64,000 nucleotides of DNA from an uncultured Arachnia sp. (lineage in GTDB: Bacteria > Actinomycetota > Actinomycetes > Propionibacteriales > Propionibacteriaceae): the NCBI GenBank assembly GCA_947493995.1, contig CANLTJ010000010.1:22538-86537 (forward strand), given 5' to 3'. Each line of letters opens with the position of its first letter. Position 1 is the first letter of the stretch. Below the pieces are notes generated by a model that saw nothing but the letters and a program-made list of their open reading frames with translations, was not told the DNA's origin and made no database searches. Shown one piece after another: positions 1 to 8,931 of the stretch. The position numbers were made by a program, and so were the translations under genes.

Positions 1-1
1 T

Positions 2-1264
2 CTCCACGGTCCAGCCGACGACGCACTGGACCGGGCGGAGGGGTGGCTGCGCTCCAAGCGGTACCGCACCCGTCGGTTCCCCGAGGGGATCAGTGCGGAG
101 CGGGGATACTCACGCGAAGCCGGCAACCTCGTCTTCCACTGCGGTCTGGTGGTCATGCTGATCGGACTGGCCTGGTCCAGTCTGCTGGGGTTCCAGGGCA
201 GCGCCATCATCGTGGAGGGCCAGTCGTTCAGCAACTCCATCACCCAGTACGACGAATTCAGCGCAGGGACTTGGCGCGACACCGACGCGTTGGAGCCGTT
301 CACCCTCACCGTCAACGAGTTCCACACCGAGTTCGAGACCGGGGATGTGCAACGGGGAGCTGCGCGGCGCTTCGACGTAGACGTCACCTTCACCTCAGAC
401 GGAGTGACCGACGACGAGGTGATCCAGGTCAACTCGCCGCTCACCACCGATGCGGGCACCCAGATCAATCTCCTGGGACACGGATACGCTCCCTACGTCA
501 CCGTCACCGACGGCAACGGGGACGTGGCCTTCTCCGGCCCAGTTGTGTTCCTGCCGCAGGACGGCAACTTTTCCTCCGTCGGTGTCGTGAAGGTGCCCGA
601 CGCGCGGCCCGAACGTCTTGCCTTCGAGGGCTACTTCTTCCCCACCGCGGTACTTGACGAGCAGGGACCACGCTCCGTGTTCCCGGACGCAGCCAATCCA
701 GAGCTCTTCCTGAACGCCTGGCGGGGTGAACCGGCGGTGGAAACAGGGGTGCCGCAGAACGTGTTCACCTTGGACACGACGGGCCTGGAACCGGTGCAGG
801 GCGATGACGACGAGATGCTCCGCGCACGGCTCACACCGGACACCGGCATCGCGCTGCCGGATGGCTTGGGCACCGTGTCGTTCGATGGTTGGTCACGGTG
901 GGTCAAACTGCAGATCAGCCAGACCCCGGGCAACACGCTCACGCTGATTTCGCTGTTGGTCGCGGTGGCGGGACTGTGCGTGAGCCTGTTCGTGCGGCCC
1001 CGACGACTGTTCGTCAGGGTGGACGGCTCCGAAGCGGTGGTGGGCGGACTGGACCGCACCGATGCGGCCACCGGACTGGAGGAGCAGGTGGCTGAACTGG
1101 CAGGCGCCGTCGGTGGCACCCACCCGGATGAGGCCAGCGTTGCGGGAGACTCTGAGACGCACACGGCACAATGGTCTGAGTACGAGGCAGGACATGGGTG
1201 GATGGATGAGTACTCACACTCGGGAGTGGCTGCCGGCGCAGACGAGAGAGGAAATGACGCATGA
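2..1264 (+). CDS. resB: Cytochrome c biogenesis protein ResB (5' truncated by window edge)
   Basis: This is the C-terminal 420 residues of a ResB-family membrane protein. The reading frame is open from base 2, so the start lies outside the window. Seen: a conserved stretch with Arg-Glu-Ala-Gly-Asn-Leu near the left edge leading into a membrane segment, a long extracytoplasmic domain, a last membrane segment near bases 930-990, and a charged cytoplasmic tail. In System II cytochrome c maturation, ResB works with CcsB/CcsA to deliver heme and attach it to apocytochrome on the outer face of the membrane. The stop codon overlaps the ccsB start (ATGA), so the two are translationally coupled. Other partners such as ccdA or resA would be expected just left of the window. 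Confidence 0.9.
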   Translation, partial: LHGPADDALDRAEGWLRSKRYRTRRFPEGISAERGYSREAGNLVFHCGLVVMLIGLAWSSLLGFQGSAIIVEGQSFSNSITQYDEFSAGTWRDTDALEPFTLTVNEFHTEFETGDVQRGAARRFDVDVTFTSDGVTDDEVIQVNSPLTTDAGTQINLLGHGYAPYVTVTDGNGDVAFSGPVVFLPQDGNFSSVGVVKVPDARPERLAFEGYFFPTAVLDEQGPRSVFPDAANPELFLNAWRGEPAVETGVPQNVFTLDTTGLEPVQGDDDEMLRARLTPDTGIALPDGLGTVSFDGWSRWVKLQISQTPGNTLTLISLLVAVAGLCVSLFVRPRRLFVRVDGSEAVVGGLDRTDAATGLEEQVAELAGAVGGTHPDEASVAGDSETHTAQWSEYEAGHGWMDEYSHSGVAAGADERGNDA

Positions 1265-2160
1265 GCGTAGCGGAGGTGTCTGACCTGTCGATGGTGACCG
1301 CTGCGGTCGCCTATCTGGTCGCGTTCTTCCTGCACAGTGCTGAGTGGGGGTCGGCACGCGGTCTGGCCACGGTCCGTCCGGACGACGGGTCCGAGGACCG
1401 CCCCCGCATCCGGGTGGACCTGATGGGACGACTCGCCGTCGGGATGACCGTTCTGGCCTTCGTCGTGCACACTCTGGCGGTGGTCGCGCGCGGCGTGGCC
1501 GCGGACCGCGCTCCGTGGGGCAACATGTACGAGTTCGTCTCCGCCTCCCTGCTCTTCGCCGTCTCGGTGTACCTCGTCGCTGCCTGGAAGCTCGGGGCTC
1601 GCTGGTTGGGGATCGGCGTGACGCTGCTGGCGGCGGTGGGCCTGGGGGCATCGGTCACGGTCTTCTACGTCGACGTGGCGCCCCTGGTTCCGGCTCTGCA
1701 CTCCGTGTGGTTCATCATCCACATCGTGGCCGCGGCGATCGCGGGTGCCGCCTTCAACATCGGTGCTATCGCCTCGGTGCTGTACCTGGTGCGCAAGAGG
1801 GTGGAGGCCAGCGGTGCGCCGGTGCGAGGCTATTTGGCCAAGCTTCCGAATGCCGCGGCACTGGATGTCTTCGCCTACCGCCTGCACGCGTTCGCGTTCC
1901 CCCTGTGGACCTTCACCATCGCAGCCGGCGCCATCTGGGCGCAGTACGCATGGGGACGGTTCTGGAACTGGGATCCGAAGGAGACGTGGTCGTTCGTCAC
2001 GTGGGTGATCTACGCCGCCTACCTGCATGCCCGCGCCACCGCAGGGTGGAAGGGCACTCCGGCAGCCATCATCGCCATCATCGGCGTGCTTTCTTTCTGG
2101 TTCAACTTTGTGGGGGTCAATCTTCTCTTCAGCGGTCTCCACTCCTATGCGGGCATCTGA
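1261..2160 (+). CDS. ccsB: Cytochrome c biogenesis protein CcsB (CcsA/ResC type)
   Basis: A 299-residue polytopic membrane protein of usual family length. It carries the tryptophan-rich WWD heme-handling signature: WGRFWNWDPKETW near residues 230-245. An upstream conserved WGNMYEF motif lies near residue 85, and conserved histidines are present (VHTLAVVARG and YRLHAFAFPLW contexts). The protein exports heme and ligates it to CXXCH apocytochromes together with ResB. It starts inside the resB stop codon and is followed after 10 bases by an unusual membrane sigma-like gene in the same orientation, so the three are probably one operon. Confidence 0.93.
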   Translation: MSVAEVSDLSMVTAAVAYLVAFFLHSAEWGSARGLATVRPDDGSEDRPRIRVDLMGRLAVGMTVLAFVVHTLAVVARGVAADRAPWGNMYEFVSASLLFAVSVYLVAAWKLGARWLGIGVTLLAAVGLGASVTVFYVDVAPLVPALHSVWFIIHIVAAAIAGAAFNIGAIASVLYLVRKRVEASGAPVRGYLAKLPNAAALDVFAYRLHAFAFPLWTFTIAAGAIWAQYAWGRFWNWDPKETWSFVTWVIYAAYLHARATAGWKGTPAAIIAIIGVLSFWFNFVGVNLLFSGLHSYAGI

Positions 2161-2170
2161 CGGAGTCGCG

Positions 2171-3625
2171 ATGAGCGAGTCCGACACCCAGTGGTTGGTG
2201 GACCTCTACGAGGAGCACGGCACCAGCTTGCACCGTCTCGTCGTGCTGCTCGGGGCAGAATCCGAATCGGGGCACATCGTCCGCGCCGCCCTGATCGGGC
2301 TGTCCCGACGTGCACACCGGCTGGTTGACCCGCTTGAGCGCGTGGAGTTCCTCGCCGAGGAAGTGGTCCATGACGCCCGGAGAGCACGCGGTTCCGCAGG
2401 GTCACTGGCGCTGCCGGAGGTGAGTGACCCACGCCAGCAGGAGATCCTGGACGCCATCGCCGCCCTCCCTGTGCGTCTGGGTGAGGTGATTGTGGTCAGC
2501 CACTACCTCTCCCTCTTTGGACCCGAGCTGGCAGGCGTTCTGCGGATGACTGTCCGCTCCTCGAACCATCGGCTCGAGGAGGGGCTCAAGAGGCTCCGCA
2601 TGCATCTGCGCGACACGGACCCCGCTGGCTCGTCGGCGGCCATCGACTCGCTGTCGGCAGAGGTCACCAGCACCCTGCGGGCCTCAGCGCGGCAGGTCCA
2701 ATCACCGGGCACCGCAACTCTGGAGACGGAGCTGCGGAGCATGAACGGTGCGGCGCGCGGCGGGATCGGTCTGAAGGTGTTCGTGCCGCTGTTGGTGGGC
2801 GCTCTCGGACTGGGTTTCTGGCTTGCGGCGGCGTCCTCACCGAGGGTGGTCGAGGAGGCGCTGCCAGCGGCAAGTCCGGCGCCTGCACCGACGGCAACCT
2901 CGTCACGGTCACTGCCCGCCCAGGTCAGGGCCGTACCCGTCTACTACGTGTCGGGCTCCGATTTCGCGCTGCACCGGGAATTGCGTGACCTCGCCGCCAC
3001 CGGTGACCTGGTGCGTGCCGCAATCGAATCCCTCTTCGTGGTGCCCCCACTGGATCCGGACTACGAGTCCCTCTGGAGCAACGGTCGTCTGATCGACGTC
3101 GAACTCATCGGCAATGAGCTCACCCTGGACATGTCGGCATCGGCATATGAGGAGCTGACCACGCCGGAGCGGGCGCAAGCGGCCGTCGACCAGATCGTGT
3201 ACACGGCCAGCGAGCTTCTGGGGGATCCCGAGCTGAGGGTGGTCTTCACCTCCGACGGGCGCCAACCGCCCGAACTGCTGCAGAGCGAGGAGGGTTTCGG
3301 ACGCCGAGGGCTCGAACCCATGCCGCCGCTCTGGCTCTACTCGCCGCAGAACAACGCCACCGTGGACAGCGGCCAGTTGGCGGTTCTTGGCAGCGTCAAG
3401 CCGGAGGCGACGGCTCCACTACTGCGCATCCTCGACGCCGACGGCAACATCGTGCACAGCCTCACAGCTCAGACATCCACCGATCCGGACAGCCAGGGAT
3501 GGCGCCCGTGGTCAGCCTCGGTCGCCGTCACCCCGGGCGAGTACTCCGTGGTGGCCAGCACGCAGGTGGCCACCGACACCGGTCTCAGAACGATCTCGGA
3601 GAACAAGACCATCACCGTGGAGTGA
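2171..3625 (+). CDS. Membrane protein fusing a sigma-70-like N-terminus to GerMN and Gmad2 domains
   Basis: Protein of 484 residues; the ATG at 2171 is chosen because it lies 10 bases after the ccsB stop. Residues ~1-150 resemble sigma-70 regions 2 and 4 of ECF factors: an acidic helix start (WLVDLYEEHG), a region-4-like stretch (LPVRLGEVIVVSHY) and a degenerate helix-turn-helix. A single membrane segment lies at ~198-220, followed by a Pro/Ala/Thr linker. Residues ~255-370 look like a GerMN domain (VPVYYV start) and ~385-480 like the immunoglobulin-like Gmad2 domain (LWLYSPQNNATV). GerMN and Gmad2 are usually extracytoplasmic envelope domains. Inference: an envelope protein whose cytoplasmic part is a relic or active sigma-like domain. 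Function unknown. Confidence 0.75.
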   Translation: MSESDTQWLVDLYEEHGTSLHRLVVLLGAESESGHIVRAALIGLSRRAHRLVDPLERVEFLAEEVVHDARRARGSAGSLALPEVSDPRQQEILDAIAALPVRLGEVIVVSHYLSLFGPELAGVLRMTVRSSNHRLEEGLKRLRMHLRDTDPAGSSAAIDSLSAEVTSTLRASARQVQSPGTATLETELRSMNGAARGGIGLKVFVPLLVGALGLGFWLAAASSPRVVEEALPAASPAPAPTATSSRSLPAQVRAVPVYYVSGSDFALHRELRDLAATGDLVRAAIESLFVVPPLDPDYESLWSNGRLIDVELIGNELTLDMSASAYEELTTPERAQAAVDQIVYTASELLGDPELRVVFTSDGRQPPELLQSEEGFGRRGLEPMPPLWLYSPQNNATVDSGQLAVLGSVKPEATAPLLRILDADGNIVHSLTAQTSTDPDSQGWRPWSASVAVTPGEYSVVASTQVATDTGLRTISENKTITVE

Positions 3626-3649
3626 CCGCTCAGCCGCTGCCCTCGGGAG

Positions 3650-4408
3650 TCAGTGGGTTCCAACCCACGCCGCGGCCCGCACAAGCAGTGCAGTGGGCAC
3701 AAAACGCGAGAGCTGCGACAACACCTTGTTGCCCATACCGTCCACGACGTACGGTTTCCCGGCGCGCAACGCCTGGAAGGTGGTGGCCACCACCTGCTCC
3801 GGGCTTCGGCGCTGTTTCATGACCTCGCCATTGCCCGCATTGTCGAAGAACGACGTGTCGGTTGGGCCGGGGCAGATGCAAACCACCCGCACCCCTGTGC
3901 CCTCCATCTCACCCCACAGCCCTGAGGTGAAGTTGAGGACGTAGGATTTCGTGGCGGCGTAGGTGGCCATCTGCGGCATGGGCTGGAAGGCAGCCAGACT
4001 CGCCACGTTGATGATGGTGCCCCTACCTTTAGCGACCATTGCCGGGACCACGGCGTGCGTGAGCTGTGTCAGGGCGACGACGTTCAACTCGACCTCATTG
4101 ACGATGCGGGTGCGCTCCAGCTCGCCCAACGCGCCCATCGTCCCGAATCCGGCGTTGTTGACGAGGGTGTGGACCTCCAGCGCATCCAGCTTCTCGATGA
4201 GGCCGGCGCGTTCGGCGGGGTCGGACAGGTTGCATGGCAGGATCATCGTCTCGATCCCGTGGGTGGTGGAGAGCTCCGTCGCCAACACCTCCATCTTGTC
4301 CACTCGACGCGCGACCAGGACCAGATTGGCCCCCCGGCTCGCCAGTTCACGTGCATATGCCTCGCCCAGGCCGCCCGAAGCGCCCGTCACCACTGCCCAA
4401 CTGCTCAT
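3650..4408 (-). CDS. Short-chain dehydrogenase/reductase (classical SDR)
   Basis: 252 residues with the classical SDR pattern: nucleotide-binding TGASGGLG near residue 8, NNAG near 89, catalytic Ser in the NVAS segment, and YAATK with catalytic Tyr and Lys near residues 150-154. The PGPTDTSFF motif after strand 6 is also typical. It is probably an NADP(H)-dependent oxidoreductase; the substrate cannot be read from sequence. Its start faces mycothione reductase across a 44-bp divergent spacer, so the two genes may share a control region. It converges with the sigma-like gene at its 3' end. Confidence 0.88.
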   Translation of the reverse strand: MSSWAVVTGASGGLGEAYARELASRGANLVLVARRVDKMEVLATELSTTHGIETMILPCNLSDPAERAGLIEKLDALEVHTLVNNAGFGTMGALGELERTRIVNEVELNVVALTQLTHAVVPAMVAKGRGTIINVASLAAFQPMPQMATYAATKSYVLNFTSGLWGEMEGTGVRVVCICPGPTDTSFFDNAGNGEVMKQRRSPEQVVATTFQALRAGKPYVVDGMGNKVLSQLSRFVPTALLVRAAAWVGTH

Positions 4409-4452
4409 GCCACCAAGTCTAGTGGCGTCGCCGGGCGTGCCATGATTGCCTC

Positions 4453-5865
4453 ATGCAGCATTTCGACGTGGCCGTCATTGGATCCGGCTCGGGCAACTCC
4501 CTCATCGACGAGCGATTCTCCGGCCTTCAGGTGGCCCTGATCGACGACAATGAGGAGTTCGGTGGCACATGCCTCAACAGGGGCTGCATCCCCACCAAAA
4601 TGTTCGTCATGCCCGCCGACCATGCCGTCAGCCCGGAGGAAGCGGCTCGTCTGGGAGTGCAGCTTCGCTTCGAAGGCGCCGACTGGCCAGCCATTAGGGA
4701 CCGGATCTTCGGCCGTATCGACCCCATCTCCCTGGGCGGTCTCGGGTATCGCGAACGCAGCGCGGAGGTCACCGTCTTCCGCAGTCATGCAAGTTTCGTC
4801 GATGCCCACACCCTGCAGGTGGGCGATACCCGGATCACGGCGGAGCAGATTGTCATCGCGACGGGCTCTCGGCCCCGACTGCTTGACGTGGACGTACCGG
4901 AGGATCTGCAGACGCGCATCCACACCTCTGACAGCATCATGCGGATCGATGAACTGCCCCGCAGACTCATCATCCTGGGAGCCGGATTCATCGCCGCCGA
5001 GTTCTCCCACATCTTCTCCGGCCTCGGCACCGATGTCACGGTCATCCAGCGATCCGAGGTGGTGCTGCGGGATGAGGACGAGGAGATCAGTGCGGCGTTC
5101 GCCGAGGCCCTGTCCGCGCGGGTGAATCTGCGGCTGAACCAGGAGGTGGACGTCGTCGAGCACGGCGCCGACGGTGGGATCCAGGTGGTCACGACCGATC
5201 GCAACGGCGTCGAGTACGTCTACTTCGCCGACGCTGTTCTGGTGGCCACCGGTCGGATCCGGAACTCCGACTCGCTCAATCTGGAGGCCGCCGGAGTGGA
5301 GGTGCTCAGGGACGGGCAGGTTCGCGTCGACGCCCAGCAGCGCACGAGCGTCCCGCACATCTGGGCGCTCGGGGATGTGTCGTCGGACTATCTCCTGAAA
5401 CATGTGGCGAACGCGGAGATGCGCACGGTGCAGCACAATCTCGTGGCCGATGAGGGTGATCTCGTCACAACGGATCATCGCTATGTCCCGCACGCGGTGT
5501 TCTCACATCCGCAGATCGCCAGCGTTGGCGCCACCGAACAACAACTGCGTGAATGGGGAACACCGTACGTGGCCGCGCGTCAGCGGTACTCCGACGTGGC
5601 CTATGGGTGGGCGCTGGAGGATGAGGGGCACTTCGTCAAGCTGCTGGCAGATCCCCGAAACTGGCGCCTGTTGGGTGCCCACATCATCGGACCACAGGCA
5701 TCCACCCTGATCCAGCCGCTCATCCAGGGCATGAGCTTCGGCCAGAGCGTGCCGGACATGGCACGCGGCCAGTACTGGATCCACCCGGCCCTGCCGGAGG
5801 TCATCGAGAACGCTCTGCTGAGCCTGCTGGAAACCCAGAAGCGTCAGATCCTTGACGCCGAGTGA
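4453..5865 (+). CDS. mtr: Mycothione reductase
   Basis: 470-residue flavoprotein disulfide reductase. Seen: an FAD-binding GSGSGNS near residue 11, the redox-active disulfide GGTCLNRGCIPTKM near residues 36-49, an NAD(P)H Rossmann motif (GAGFIAAEF) near 178, a second FAD motif (WALGDV), and a C-terminal interface with HPALPEVIE containing the catalytic His-Glu pair. Lipoamide dehydrogenase homologues share the fold, but the GSGSGNSL start and short divergent N-terminus fit mycothione reductase. The enzyme regenerates mycothiol from mycothiol disulfide using NADPH. mshD, the final mycothiol biosynthesis gene, lies in the same window at about 14.7 kb. Confidence 0.92.
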   Translation: MQHFDVAVIGSGSGNSLIDERFSGLQVALIDDNEEFGGTCLNRGCIPTKMFVMPADHAVSPEEAARLGVQLRFEGADWPAIRDRIFGRIDPISLGGLGYRERSAEVTVFRSHASFVDAHTLQVGDTRITAEQIVIATGSRPRLLDVDVPEDLQTRIHTSDSIMRIDELPRRLIILGAGFIAAEFSHIFSGLGTDVTVIQRSEVVLRDEDEEISAAFAEALSARVNLRLNQEVDVVEHGADGGIQVVTTDRNGVEYVYFADAVLVATGRIRNSDSLNLEAAGVEVLRDGQVRVDAQQRTSVPHIWALGDVSSDYLLKHVANAEMRTVQHNLVADEGDLVTTDHRYVPHAVFSHPQIASVGATEQQLREWGTPYVAARQRYSDVAYGWALEDEGHFVKLLADPRNWRLLGAHIIGPQASTLIQPLIQGMSFGQSVPDMARGQYWIHPALPEVIENALLSLLETQKRQILDAE

Positions 5866-5890
5866 GGTGTGGTCGAGCGCGAACCATCAA

Positions 5891-5936
5891 AGAGTGGCCG
5901 ATCGTGGTTGGACTACCAACCACAATCCTCCACTCT
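5891..5936. repeat. Nested hairpin repeat, copy 1
   Basis: Imperfect palindrome 26 bases after the mtr stop. Outer arms AGAGTGG (5891-5897) and CCACTCT (5930-5936) are complementary. An inner stem GTGGTTGG (5904-5911) pairs with CCAACCAC (5916-5923) around a 4-base loop ACTA. Two related elements occur at 6372-6411 and 6941-6990. It could serve as the mtr transcription terminator, although no T-run follows. Confidence 0.8.
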
Positions 5937-6017
5937 CCAATCCCCGGAGCCAGCTGTGCAGCCCGACTTGCTTTCGCACGCCCGTACGTGGCGCCGAGTG
6001 TCAGTATCCTCGCTTTC

Positions 6018-6248
6018 ATGATGACTGAAACTCTGGAGGTGCGGGACATTCCGGGCACCGACGTCGCCGTGTTGCGCAAGCGCGCCTCCCCAAGCAAGAT
6101 GTCGCTGTCGGCGTATGTCCGGGAGCTCATCCGGGAGGAGGCAGCGCGGCTCGACATGGAGGAGGCGCTGACCAAGATCGGCGCGCGCGAGAGGATCCCC
6201 GCCGAGGGTGAGCATGTCCGGTCCTACATCGAAGCTGGTCATCGGTAA
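6018..6248 (+). CDS. FitA-like ribbon-helix-helix antitoxin, no toxin partner
   Basis: 76 residues from the tandem ATG ATG at 6018/6021. The N-terminal LEVRDIPGTDVAVLRKRA followed by MSLSAYVRELI matches the FitA/VapB ribbon-helix-helix DNA-binding fold, in which one strand and two helices dimerise on an operator. Such antitoxins are normally followed immediately by a VapC/FitB PIN-domain ribonuclease, overlapping by a few bases. Here the next 184 bases contain no PIN gene, and the next gene runs the opposite way. Possible -10 sequence TATCCT ends just before the ATG (about 6005-6010), which would give a very short or absent leader. It is therefore an orphan antitoxin or a regulator. It sits between hairpin repeats 1 and 2. 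Confidence 0.75.
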   Translation: MMTETLEVRDIPGTDVAVLRKRASPSKMSLSAYVRELIREEAARLDMEEALTKIGARERIPAEGEHVRSYIEAGHR

Positions 6249-6371
6249 CTGACCGTCGTCAATGCGCGGCGGTGGGCCTGCTGTTGCACCAGTGTGGGCA
6301 AGCACATATCGACAGCGAACCGGGGTTCGTACGGCGCGGCCCGCACGGATCGGGAGTAATGCCCAATGGCA

Positions 6372-6411
6372 AAGTGCATTCGTGGTTGGAAGACCAACCA
6401 TCAATGCACTT
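6372..6411. repeat. Nested hairpin repeat, copy 2
   Basis: Outer arms AAGTGCATT (6372-6380) and AATGCACTT (6403-6411) are perfectly complementary. The inner stem TGGTTGG (6383-6389) pairs with CCAACCA (6394-6400) around loop AAGA. The outer stem sequence differs from copy 1 yet stays paired, which suggests selection for structure. It lies between the 3' ends of the antitoxin and the convergent GNAT gene. Confidence 0.8.
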
Positions 6412-6432
6412 CGCTGGCCACGGTCCTTCAAC

Positions 6433-6906
6433 TCAGCGTCGAAGCAGTCTGCGCATCACATAGTTCTGCAGTTCGACACCGCGGACGGGTGGGCGGCGCT
6501 CCTCGATGACGATGAAGCCCTGCGACTCGAAGAACGGTCGGGCCGTGATGCTGGCGTGCGTGAGAAGGGAGCTGGCTCCCAACCGAGCGGCTTCCGCCTT
6601 CACCCACCCCAGCAGTGCCGTCGCCACTCCACGTCTGCCGTGGGACGGGTGCACGAACAGCATGTCGATGTAGCCTCCCTCGTCCACGTCGGTGAACCCG
6701 ACGACGATGTCGTCAATGACGGCAACCGCCGTATTGCCTGCCATCCGTTTCGTCGTCCAGTCACCAACGGTGATGTCCGGTGACGCCCAAGCGTTGATCT
6801 GCCCGGGTGAGTAATCAGCAGCCGCGGTAATCCGGATCGATGCGTAGAAAACTTCCCGGCTTGCCGCCGCATCTGATGCGAGGTGCGGGCGGACGACCAA
6901 ATACAT
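6433..6906 (-). CDS. GNAT-family N-acetyltransferase
   Basis: 157 residues. Acetyl-CoA binding motif A is visible as MLFVHPSHGRRGVATALL near residues 82-99, preceded by a GFTDVDEGGYID strand and followed by THASITARPFFESQGF (motif B). The acceptor substrate is unknown; the layout resembles small-molecule or protein acetyltransferases of the RimI/YafP type. The ATG at 6906 is used. The gene is bracketed by hairpin repeats 2 and 3 and points away from pstB, so it appears to be its own transcription unit within a small accessory patch. Confidence 0.85.
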   Translation of the reverse strand: MYLVVRPHLASDAAASREVFYASIRITAAADYSPGQINAWASPDITVGDWTTKRMAGNTAVAVIDDIVVGFTDVDEGGYIDMLFVHPSHGRRGVATALLGWVKAEAARLGASSLLTHASITARPFFESQGFIVIEERRPPVRGVELQNYVMRRLLRR

Positions 6907-6940
6907 GGGCTGAGGCTACTGGGTGCTTCCATTGGCCGGA

Positions 6941-6990
6941 AGAGTGGCGGATCGTGGTCGGACTACCAGCCACAATCGGCCACAACCTCC
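6941..6990. repeat. Nested hairpin repeat, copy 3 (degenerate)
   Basis: Very close to copy 1 over its first ~36 bases (AGAGTGGC-GATCGTGGT-GGACTACCA), but with mismatches in the inner stem (GTGGTCGG against CCAGCCAC). The right outer arm is decayed: GGCCAC pairs with GTGGC. It sits between the GNAT start and the pstB stop, about 50 bases downstream of pstB, where it could act as a terminator or 3' stabiliser. Confidence 0.65.
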
Positions 6991-7043
6991 AGCTGCCACG
7001 TCAGCGTCGGACATGGGAGGTCCTCTCATCTCGTGCGACGATC

Positions 7044-7823
7044 TCAGCCGAAGCGGCCGGTGATGTAATCCTCGGTGGCCTTCTGGTCGGGGTTGTGGAA
7101 GATTTTCTCGGTGGAGGCCACCTCGACGAGTTCGCCCGGCCTGCCCTGCTCCTTCAGGTTGAAGAACGCCGTCTGGTCCGAGACCCGTGCAGCCTGTTGC
7201 ATGTTGTGGGTCACGATGACGACGGTGTAGTCCTCCTTCAGCTGATGGATCAGGTCCTCGATGGCCAGCGTCGAGATGGGATCGAGCGCGGAGCAGGGCT
7301 CATCCATCAGCACCACATCCGGTGCGATGGCGATCGCCCGGGCGATACAGAGGCGCTGCTGCTGGCCACCGGAGAGACTTGAGCCCGGCCGCTCCAGACG
7401 ATCCTTGACCTCCTTCCAGAGGTTGGCTGCCTTCAGGGATTTCTCCACGATCTCGTCGGCCTGCGAACCGGAGATCTTGGAATTGTTCAGGCGGACGCCC
7501 GCCAGGACGTTCTCCCTGATCGACATTGTGGGGAAGGGGTTGGGGCGCTGGAACACCATGCCCACCTGCCGCCGCACCCGCACGGGATCCACGCTCGGCC
7601 CGTACAGATCCACGCCGTCCAACAGCACCTGACCGGTGGAGTAGGCGCCGTCAATCACTTCATGCATCCGGTTCAGTGATCGCAACACCGTGGATTTACC
7701 ACAGCCGGAGGAGCCGATGAAGGCTGTCACTGAGCGGGGGTGGATGGTCATGTTCACATCATGGACCGCGTGGAATTTGCCGTAATAGATGTCGAGATCT
7801 TTGATCTCGATTCGCTTTGACAT
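7044..7823 (-). CDS. pstB: Phosphate ABC transporter ATP-binding protein PstB
   Basis: 259 residues from ATG at 7823. Walker [10 protein letters not shown] near residue 37, Q-loop [14 protein letters not shown] signature [14 protein letters not shown], and Walker [14 protein letters not shown] are all present. PstB is the ATPase that powers high-affinity phosphate import through PstC and PstA. It begins 22 bases after pstA and is the last gene of pstSCAB. No phoU follows; the next gene belongs to an unrelated unit. Confidence 0.97.
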   Translation of the reverse strand: MSKRIEIKDLDIYYGKFHAVHDVNMTIHPRSVTAFIGSSGCGKSTVLRSLNRMHEVIDGAYSTGQVLLDGVDLYGPSVDPVRVRRQVGMVFQRPNPFPTMSIRENVLAGVRLNNSKISGSQADEIVEKSLKAANLWKEVKDRLERPGSSLSGGQQQRLCIARAIAIAPDVVLMDEPCSALDPISTLAIEDLIHQLKEDYTVVIVTHNMQQAARVSDQTAFFNLKEQGRPGELVEVASTEKIFHNPDQKATEDYITGRFG

Positions 7824-7845
7824 CGCTTTCTGCTTTCTTGGTTCG

Positions 7846-8931
7846 TTAGCGGCCGGGCTTGGGGGCAAATTTCCATGCGATGAGGCGGCCCAACAGGTTC
7901 AGCAACATCACCATGAGAATCAGTGTCAGTGCACCGGCCCAAGCGCGAGCGTGGTATGGATCCTGCGGGATGCCCGGGGTGACATACTGGTAGTACACGA
8001 ATACCGGCAGCGTGGCCATGGGTGCGTCGAACGGGTTGGTGTTCAATGATGGGTTCATACCAGCCGTCACCAACAAGGGGGCCGTCTCTCCGATGATGCG
8101 GGCGATTGCCAACACCACGCCCGTGATGATGCCCGCCAGGGATGTCGGCAGCACCACACGGACAATCGTGCGCCATTTTGGCACTCCCAGCGCGTAGGAG
8201 GCCTCGCGCAGTTCGTTGGGTACCAGGCGCAGCATCTCCTCGGTGGAGCGCACCACAGTGGGAATCATCAGGACACTGAGCGCGACGGCGCCAGCGACCC
8301 CCACCTTTGTCCCGGGTCCGAAGATCATGGCGAAAAGGGTGTAGGCGAACAGACCCGCGACGATGGACGGGATTCCTGTCATGACGTCAACGAAGAATCG
8401 GATGGCCGATGCGAGCTTGTGCCGCGAACCGTATTCCACCAGGTAAATGGCGGTCATGAGCCCGATGGGCACCGAGATCAGCGTGGCCATGCCGGTGATG
8501 ATGAGGGTGCCCCAGATGGCGTGGACTGCGCCTCCTCCATCGCCGATGACATTGCGCATCGAGTAGGTGAAGAATTGCAGGTCGAAGCGCTCGATGCCGC
8601 TCGCCAGGGTGCCCCACGCGAGGGACAGCAACGGGGCCAGCGCCAAGATGAAGAAGCCGGTGACGATGTGTGCGGCGAGACGGTCCTTGGCCTGTCGGCG
8701 CCCCTCAACGCTGGCGGAGAGCGCGAAGCTTGCCATCAGGAACAACAGGGCGGCGGTGATTGAAATGGATACGAAGCCGCCCACGCCCACAAGGGAAAGC
8801 ACCGCGGCGGAGATGACGAGGGAGATCACCAGCAAGGCGGCCTCGGTGAATCTTGGTAATTTCCCGGCGGTGAGCGGGTTGACGTGCGTCATGTCGCCTG
8901 GCTGCGACGGCAGTTTTAATGAAGTGCTCAT
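7846..8931 (-). CDS. pstA: Phosphate ABC transporter permease PstA
   Basis: 361 residues with an extended N-terminus holding two or three extra hydrophobic segments before the canonical six-helix permease core. The EAA-type cytoplasmic loop that docks PstB is seen near [17 protein letters not shown]. The ATG at 8931 overlaps the pstC stop by one base (TGATG), so translation is coupled. It forms the transmembrane channel with PstC for orthophosphate import. Confidence 0.95.
   Translation of the reverse strand: MSTSLKLPSQPGDMTHVNPLTAGKLPRFTEAALLVISLVISAAVLSLVGVGGFVSISITAALLFLMASFALSASVEGRRQAKDRLAAHIVTGFFILALAPLLSLAWGTLASGIERFDLQFFTYSMRNVIGDGGGAVHAIWGTLIITGMATLISVPIGLMTAIYLVEYGSRHKLASAIRFFVDVMTGIPSIVAGLFAYTLFAMIFGPGTKVGVAGAVALSVLMIPTVVRSTEEMLRLVPNELREASYALGVPKWRTIVRVVLPTSLAGIITGVVLAIARIIGETAPLLVTAGMNPSLNTNPFDAPMATLPVFVYYQYVTPGIPQDPYHARAWAGALTLILMVMLLNLLGRLIAWKFAPKPGR

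Noticed and set aside
631..2187. Long open frame antisense to resB and ccsB (518 codons)
   Set aside because: It is a high-GC shadow with Arg/His/Gly-rich composition and no motif. The plus-strand frames match known families throughout.
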